Shown here: positions 5,869-8,522 of the stretch, one piece after another
Layout of the letters: each line of letters opens with the position of its first letter
How positions within the stretch are numbered: position 1 is the stretch's first letter
Made by a program: the position numbers and the translations under genes
Notes under the pieces: generated by a model
Seen by the model: only the letters and a program-made list of their open reading frames with translations
What the model was told of the DNA's origin: nothing
The model's database searches: none
From: Methanofollis sp.
GTDB taxonomy: Archaea; Halobacteriota; Methanomicrobia; Methanomicrobiales; Methanofollaceae
DNA: 8,522 nucleotides
NCBI GenBank assembly: GCA_028696365.1
Contig: JAQVHG010000082.1
Span: 1 to 8,522, forward strand
Reading direction: 5' to 3'

Positions 5869-6166
5869 GTGATCAAGGATGAACTTCCGAAGGCTGTCAA
5901 GTATCAGCAGGATAATACGATCTCAGGGAGCAGAACCTGTATGGACACGACCGTCCTTTCCGTCCTGAAGGTCGAAGGAGAATCTAATATCGAATGCCTG
6001 GGCAAAGAAGTCGTTGATATTATCATAAACAGGTGCGATATCAAGACAAAGTGATATTGGAAACCCGGCAGCGGAGCCGGAAAATTGCGAGAACCCCTGG
6101 GACTATTCTCGCCTTCATTTTGTCTTTGATCAGGAGCAGTATATCTCTGAATTGTCGGCCCTGTAA
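5869..6166 (+). pseudogene. Degraded small gene, two adjoining frames
   Basis: A frame opening with GTG 5869 encodes 61 residues including VLSVLKVEGESNIECLGKE and VVDIIINR, ending at TGA 6054. From about 6026 the next frame is open to TAA 6166 and encodes a protein-like tail including NPWDYSRLHFVFDQEQY. Read with one frameshift, the two would form a protein of about 100 residues. The composition is less GC-rich and more K/E/I-rich than the surroundings, which argues for a former coding sequence. There is no well-spaced ribosome binding site. The GKEVVDIIINR segment faintly recalls Alba-type DNA-binding proteins, but too weakly to name it. It could instead be two unrelated random frames. Confidence 0.35.
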
Positions 6167-6340
6167 GATCTGTAGAAACCCTCACCTCTTGTGTGGGGGA
6201 TGTGTGTTACCCGGCTTCCCCCCTCTTCGGCCGGGGGCGCGTGCCACCCGGATCCCCGGGGGCCACGATTGAGTCGGGAAGGCAGAATAGATGGCCATGA
6301 CAGGTGCGTTGCCGTCCACGACCTATCGTGTTCGCGGGAG
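6167..6340. other. GC-rich intergenic region
   Basis: No supported gene. Short G and C runs near 6207-6265 could pair locally, for example CCCCC...GGGGG around 6219-6236. I see no promoter or terminator that can be tied to a neighbour. Confidence 0.35.
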
Positions 6341-6449
6341 GCCCGGGGGGCGGCGGGCCCCCCGGTCGAGGAGAGTGTGTAGAATTTCTGGAAGGAAGCA
6401 CTTCAGTTCGAGGAGATCTTCAACCCTTGAGTGTTTTGGGATATGCTCG
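6341..6449 (+). repeat. Dispersed ~110-bp repeat, copy A
   Basis: Begins with the hairpin CCGGGGGG (6343-6350) / CCCCCCGG (6358-6365). It continues through GAATTTCTGGAAGGAAGC and ends at TTTTGGGATATGCTCG. It aligns with copy B (7859-7968) over its full length at roughly 80% identity by hand count, with one single-base gap. In the frame shared by both copies it reads PPVEESV-stop-NFWKEALQFEE...stop-VFWDML, with stops at 6380-6382 (TAG) and 6428-6430 (TGA). It is therefore a dead coding segment in this copy. Confidence 0.75.
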
Positions 6450-6598
6450 TGGTGTGGTCCGGTCACGTTTATGATCACCACGATCGTTTCCCATCGATCA
6501 GGCGCCACAGGTCGGTCAGCGTCTACGTCCAGGGGAGGACACTACCCCTCTGTCAGGACCGCCCGTCCGAAGAGCGGAGGGGGTGGTCCCCTCCCTGT
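6450..6598. other. Region between repeat A and the orphan gene
   Basis: No gene is supported. The stretch ends with the hairpin listed at 6576-6594. Confidence 0.35.
6576..6594 (-). terminator. Hairpin after the orphan gene
   Basis: GGAGGGG and CCCCTCC pair around GTGGT, starting five bases beyond the stop codon of the minus-strand gene. No T-run follows, so its action as a terminator is uncertain. Its position mirrors the stronger hairpin after the decayed copy at 4918-4939. Confidence 0.4.
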
Positions 6599-7102
6599 TC
6601 ACGCCAGGGCCGCAACCCCGTCGGCCCAGGTCTCGATGGCGTTCTGAATCGCGTCGTCCTCGTAACTTGAGATCCGCACCGAGGTGCGGGAGAAGGCGAC
6701 AAAGTAGACCTCGCCGTTGGCGTCGTGGCACCGCAGGCGGCAGGCATACGACTCGCGGTCGGGATCGGCGACCGCGTGCCCGCCGACCGCCGTCTCCAGG
6801 GCGGTGTTGCCGAGGAGTTCGGTCTTGGCGGCGTCGAACCCGGCGAGGGTCGGGGCACGGGCCGAGGCATTGCCGATGACCCCGCCGAACTCGTCTTCGT
6901 AGACGATCCGTGCGGTGTACGCCTCGGAAGCCTTCTCGACGCCGTCGTGCGACTCGCCGGCGCCCTCCCACGGGGTGCACCCCCATGGGTTGTTCGTCAG
7001 GACATTCTCGATGATGCCGTTGAAAGTCTCGGCATCGACGACCGGTGCGGTAAGTGTCCGCACCGACGTCTTGTTGGTCGTGGACAGGACAAAGTCTGCC
7101 AT
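6599..7102 (-). CDS. Orphan protein, 167 aa, intact paralogue of the decayed copy
   Basis: I do not recognise a family. The protein has 167 residues when started at MADFVLSTTN. That start is supported by GGAGTGAG four bases before ATG 7102; a start three codons upstream would lie in that site. The N-terminal half has a TFNGIIENVLTNNPWGC segment followed by the charged EGAGESHDGVEKASEAYTA stretch. The C-terminal half has APTLAGFDAAKTELLGNTA, CRLRCHD, VYFVAFSRTSVRISSYEDD and WADGV. There is no membrane segment or signal peptide. The alternating hydrophobic strands (YTARIVYEDE, ESYACRLRCHD, EVYFVAFSRTSVRIS) suggest a beta-rich soluble domain. A truncated, frameshifted paralogue lies 1.4 kb away in the same orientation, so the gene has been duplicated. 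It is divergent from the small gene at 7206 across a palindromic promoter. Confidence 0.75.
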   Translation of the reverse strand: MADFVLSTTNKTSVRTLTAPVVDAETFNGIIENVLTNNPWGCTPWEGAGESHDGVEKASEAYTARIVYEDEFGGVIGNASARAPTLAGFDAAKTELLGNTALETAVGGHAVADPDRESYACRLRCHDANGEVYFVAFSRTSVRISSYEDDAIQNAIETWADGVAALA

Positions 7103-7149
7103 TTTTCTCACTCCTGCCAGGACTCCCGGGATGTCACCGGCATAGGATC

Positions 7150-7168
7150 ATATTACTCCAAGTAATAT
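7150..7168. promoter_or_regulatory. Palindromic divergent promoter/operator
   Basis: ATATTACTCCAAGTAATAT has perfect 8-bp arms around CCA and sits between two divergent genes (starts at 7102 and 7206). AT-rich boxes within or touching each arm (TAATATTA at 7163-7170 on plus, and the ATATTACT side read on minus) are at suitable distances to serve as TATA elements for each gene. One bound regulator could therefore control both. Confidence 0.5.
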
Positions 7169-7205
7169 TAATCTGACTTGAACGCCATCTCTCTCTCAGG
7201 GATGC

Positions 7206-7457
7206 ATGATGGCCGCCGACGAAAACGACCTGCGCGAGACGATCATCAAGACGCACCAGGACGTGCAATGGATCTGCCGGAGCCTTGCGCAGATGGAGAG
7301 GCACGACGCCGCGACCGAGGAGCGCCTGCGGGCCCTCGAAAACTGGCGGAGCGAGCGGGCCGGCGAGGAACGGCGCGAACGGGGGACCGCCGCCTGGGCT
7401 GGCGGGGTGGTGGGGGGGATCGTGGCGGTGATGCTGCGGGCGATGGGGTGGGGATGA
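7206..7457 (+). CDS. Small coiled-coil protein with C-terminal membrane helix (XhlA-like)
   Basis: An 83-residue protein. Residues ~8-58 are highly charged and helical with heptad-like spacing (IIKTHQDVQWICRSLAQMER, then EERLRALENWRSERAGEE), consistent with a coiled coil. Residues ~61-80 (TAAWAGGVVGGIVAVMLRAM) form one membrane helix. The architecture resembles the XhlA/phage holin-accessory type and some small archaeal virus-related proteins. This is similarity of design, not proven homology, and no phage genes lie nearby. Two ATG codons in tandem (7206 and 7209) are possible starts, and the ribosome binding site is weak. The promoter is probably the palindrome at 7150-7168, which would give a short leader. 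It is divergent from the orphan gene at 6599-7102. Confidence 0.65.
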   Translation: MMAADENDLRETIIKTHQDVQWICRSLAQMERHDAATEERLRALENWRSERAGEERRERGTAAWAGGVVGGIVAVMLRAMGWG

Positions 7458-7497
7458 GGCCCGTGCATATCCCCGGAGGAATTGGAGAGGGTTTACC

Positions 7498-7533
7498 ATG
7501 ACAATGATCCAGAAGATCCTCTTTTCACGTTAG
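7498..7533 (+). other. Very short ORF with strong ribosome binding site
   Basis: An 11-codon frame (MTMIQKILFSR) follows GGAGG at 7475-7479 and GGAGAGG at 7484-7490, the latter seven bases before ATG 7498. The site quality is high for such a short frame. It could be the beginning of a gene whose remainder was lost at about 7534, or a chance frame downstream of the membrane-protein gene. Confidence 0.25.
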
Positions 7534-7858
7534 GATGAGAGTTTGAACTCTTCATATCACGTAGGAGCCAATACGCAGAGGATAAAAAAATTCTTCTGAT
7601 GGATCGGCCGCGTCCATCGTCGAGATCCCCCTGCCATCTCGCACCCCCCTGACCCCCACGGACCGGAGATAGGTGGGGGCGGCGAATGGAACACGATCCC
7701 CCCTGATTCTCCTCTCTTGAAAAGGGAGAGAGCACGTGACGAGAACGTTTCATCCCATATGCGTGGACCCCGGGGGTTCATGAGCAATTCTACACGCCCC
7801 AAAAATCAGACCTTTTCTCGAACAAGTGAGAACTCGCCCCTCTCGCAATTGCCGGGGT
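7534..7858. other. Intergenic region, no gene seen
   Basis: No frame here has protein-like composition or a ribosome binding site. CCCCCAC (7653-7659) and GTGGGGG (7673-7679) can pair across 13 bases. Confidence 0.4.
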
Positions 7859-7968
7859 GTCCGGGGGGCGGCACACCCCCCCGGTGGAGGAGAGGGTTCT
7901 GAATTTTTGGAAGGAAGCGCTTCGGTTCGAGGAGATGGCCACCCCGGGAGCGTTTTGGGATATGCTCG
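7859..7968 (+). repeat. Dispersed ~110-bp repeat, copy B
   Basis: Begins with the hairpin CCGGGGGG (7861-7868) / CCCCCCCGG (7876-7884), which is itself bracketed by GGGGTGT and ACACCCC. It ends at TTTTGGGATATGCTCG (7968) and aligns with copy A at 6341-6449 in the same orientation. In the shared frame it is uninterrupted, reading TPPVEERVLNFWKEALRFEE and then ATPGAFWDMLDPETPID. Several differences from copy A are silent (TTC/TTT, GCA/GCG), so the segment seems to descend from a coding sequence. No ribosome binding site or complete gene is visible. Confidence 0.75.
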
Positions 7969-8037
7969 ATCCTGAAACGCCGATTGACCTCCCCCTCTCT
8001 CTCTCTTTTCGAACCCCCCTGGTGCGGGCGGCACGCC

Positions 8038-8460
8038 TCACTTCACGATCATCACCGGGCAGGCGGCAAGCTGCGCCGTCTTCTGGCTGACACTCCCCAT
8101 GACGACCCCCTGGAGAGCCCCAAGCCCCCGGCTCCCGACGACGATCAGGTCGGCCCCGACCTTCTCGGCGGTCGCGAGGATCTCAGTGGACGGGTCGCCC
8201 ATCCCGACCTCAAGGGAATAGGGGACACCCGCCCCCTCGATGAGGTGGAGGACCGGGGCCGCGACCGTCCGGGCATCCTCCTCAAGGAGGGCGTGGACAT
8301 CATAGTTCGCCTTCACGATCCTGGACTGGGCCGGCGGGGCGGCCACGTACACGACCGCGAGCACGGAACCGGGCAGGGCGGCGACCAGACCTGCGGCGGT
8401 CTCGGCCGCCCTGATAGCATTTTCCGAGCCGTCCACTGCAAGAAGGACCATATGAAACAT
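8038..8460 (-). CDS. Universal stress protein, UspA family
   Basis: A 140-residue single-domain UspA protein of normal length. It opens with the typical VLLAVDGSENA (D10 at the nucleotide-binding edge) and ends with CPVMIVK. The ATP-binding signature G-2x-G-9x-G-S is complete: G109, G112 and G122-S123 in VGSRGLGALQGVVMGSVS. It is therefore predicted to be of the nucleotide-binding class. Such proteins are cytoplasmic and accumulate during starvation, oxidative or other stress; the specific role here is unknown. The start at 8460 has a poor ribosome binding site (AGGTTGTC). Met4 at 8451 is the alternative. A TATA-like TTTTATG at the window edge (8516-8522) would suit it. Confidence 0.93.
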   Translation of the reverse strand: MFHMVLLAVDGSENAIRAAETAAGLVAALPGSVLAVVYVAAPPAQSRIVKANYDVHALLEEDARTVAAPVLHLIEGAGVPYSLEVGMGDPSTEILATAEKVGADLIVVGSRGLGALQGVVMGSVSQKTAQLAACPVMIVK

Positions 8461-8515
8461 GACAACCTATGGACGCCGGGAGCGTCTCTCTGTGGGATAG
8501 AGAGCAACCCGCGGG

Positions 8516-8522
8516 CATAAAA
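8516..8522 (-). promoter_or_regulatory. Possible TATA box of the stress protein gene
   Basis: On the minus strand the window edge reads TTTTATGCCC. About 25 bp downstream, near 8492, a leader would begin that contains a small CTCTCT/AGAGAG hairpin (8486-8491 with 8499-8504). The BRE would lie outside the window. Confidence 0.35.

Noticed and set aside
6399..6420. tRNA-like GTTCGA sequence in the repeats
   Set aside because: No cloverleaf arms can be drawn around it.
6516..6986. Long R-rich frame overlapping the orphan gene
   Set aside because: It is a shadow frame caused by high GC; the chosen frame has a ribosome binding site and a paralogue preserving its protein sequence.
7206..7457. Prophage interpretation based on the XhlA-like protein
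   Set aside because: No capsid, tail, terminase, integrase or lysis enzyme gene is present nearby; the resemblance is of architecture only.
6341..7968. Possible CRISPR array or tandem repeat array from the recurring GC hairpins
   Set aside because: Only two long copies 1.5 kb apart, with no regular spacers and no cas genes.
7984..8520. A 178-codon plus-strand frame opposite the universal stress protein
   Set aside because: It is the antisense of a clear UspA gene in GC-rich DNA, with no ribosome binding site and no recognisable domain.

Overview
The window looks like an accessory stretch of a GC-rich archaeal chromosome. Several starts are preceded by TATA-type boxes about 25 bp upstream of a plausible transcription start, ribosome binding sites match the archaeal GGAGGTGA type, and one gene ends in a T-rich terminator. 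The gene content (DUF169 protein, stand-alone universal stress protein, Fic protein, restriction-modification pair) and the many GC-rich intergenic hairpins suggest a methanogen of the Methanomicrobiales (Methanoculleus/Methanofollis type). That placement is inference from style, not from a marker gene. No rRNA, tRNA, CRISPR array, integrase or transposase was seen.

Layout. 104-892 (+) encodes a DUF169 protein. It converges on a minus-strand block: a two-gene type II restriction-modification operon of the XhoI/PaeR7I (CTCGAG) type, with the methyltransferase (1751-2767) first and the endonuclease (970-1737) 13 nt behind it. Upstream of it, on the same strand, lie an unrecognised acidic 207-residue protein (2861-3484) and a Fic-domain protein with a C-terminal winged helix (3655-4800). 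The Fic promoter carries two nearly identical inverted repeats exactly 40 bp apart, which are good candidates for autoregulatory operators.

From 4900 to 8037 the window is mostly small genes, gene wreckage and repeats. It holds a decayed copy (about 4942-5215) of an orphan gene whose intact version sits at 6599-7102, a 45-residue lysine-rich protein with its own promoter and terminator (5561-5698), a degraded reading frame (5869-6166), and a small coiled-coil/membrane protein (7206-7457). The last of these is divergent from the intact orphan gene across a perfect palindrome that overlaps both TATA-like elements. Two direct copies of a ~110 bp repeat (6341-6449 and 7859-7968) flank this divergent pair. 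Each repeat begins with a GC hairpin and contains a decaying coding segment. Related GC hairpins occur at 2835-2852 and 5406-5419. A universal stress protein (8038-8460, minus) closes the window.

How it fits together. The R-M pair and the Fic protein are the recognisable defence or regulatory functions. The second half reads as a region that has gained, duplicated and lost small genes between GC-hairpin repeats. The points most worth following are the Fic operators, the orphan gene with its broken paralogue and shared palindromic promoter, the hairpin-linked repeats, and the pairing of a XhoI-type nuclease with a TSPPY-type methyltransferase.
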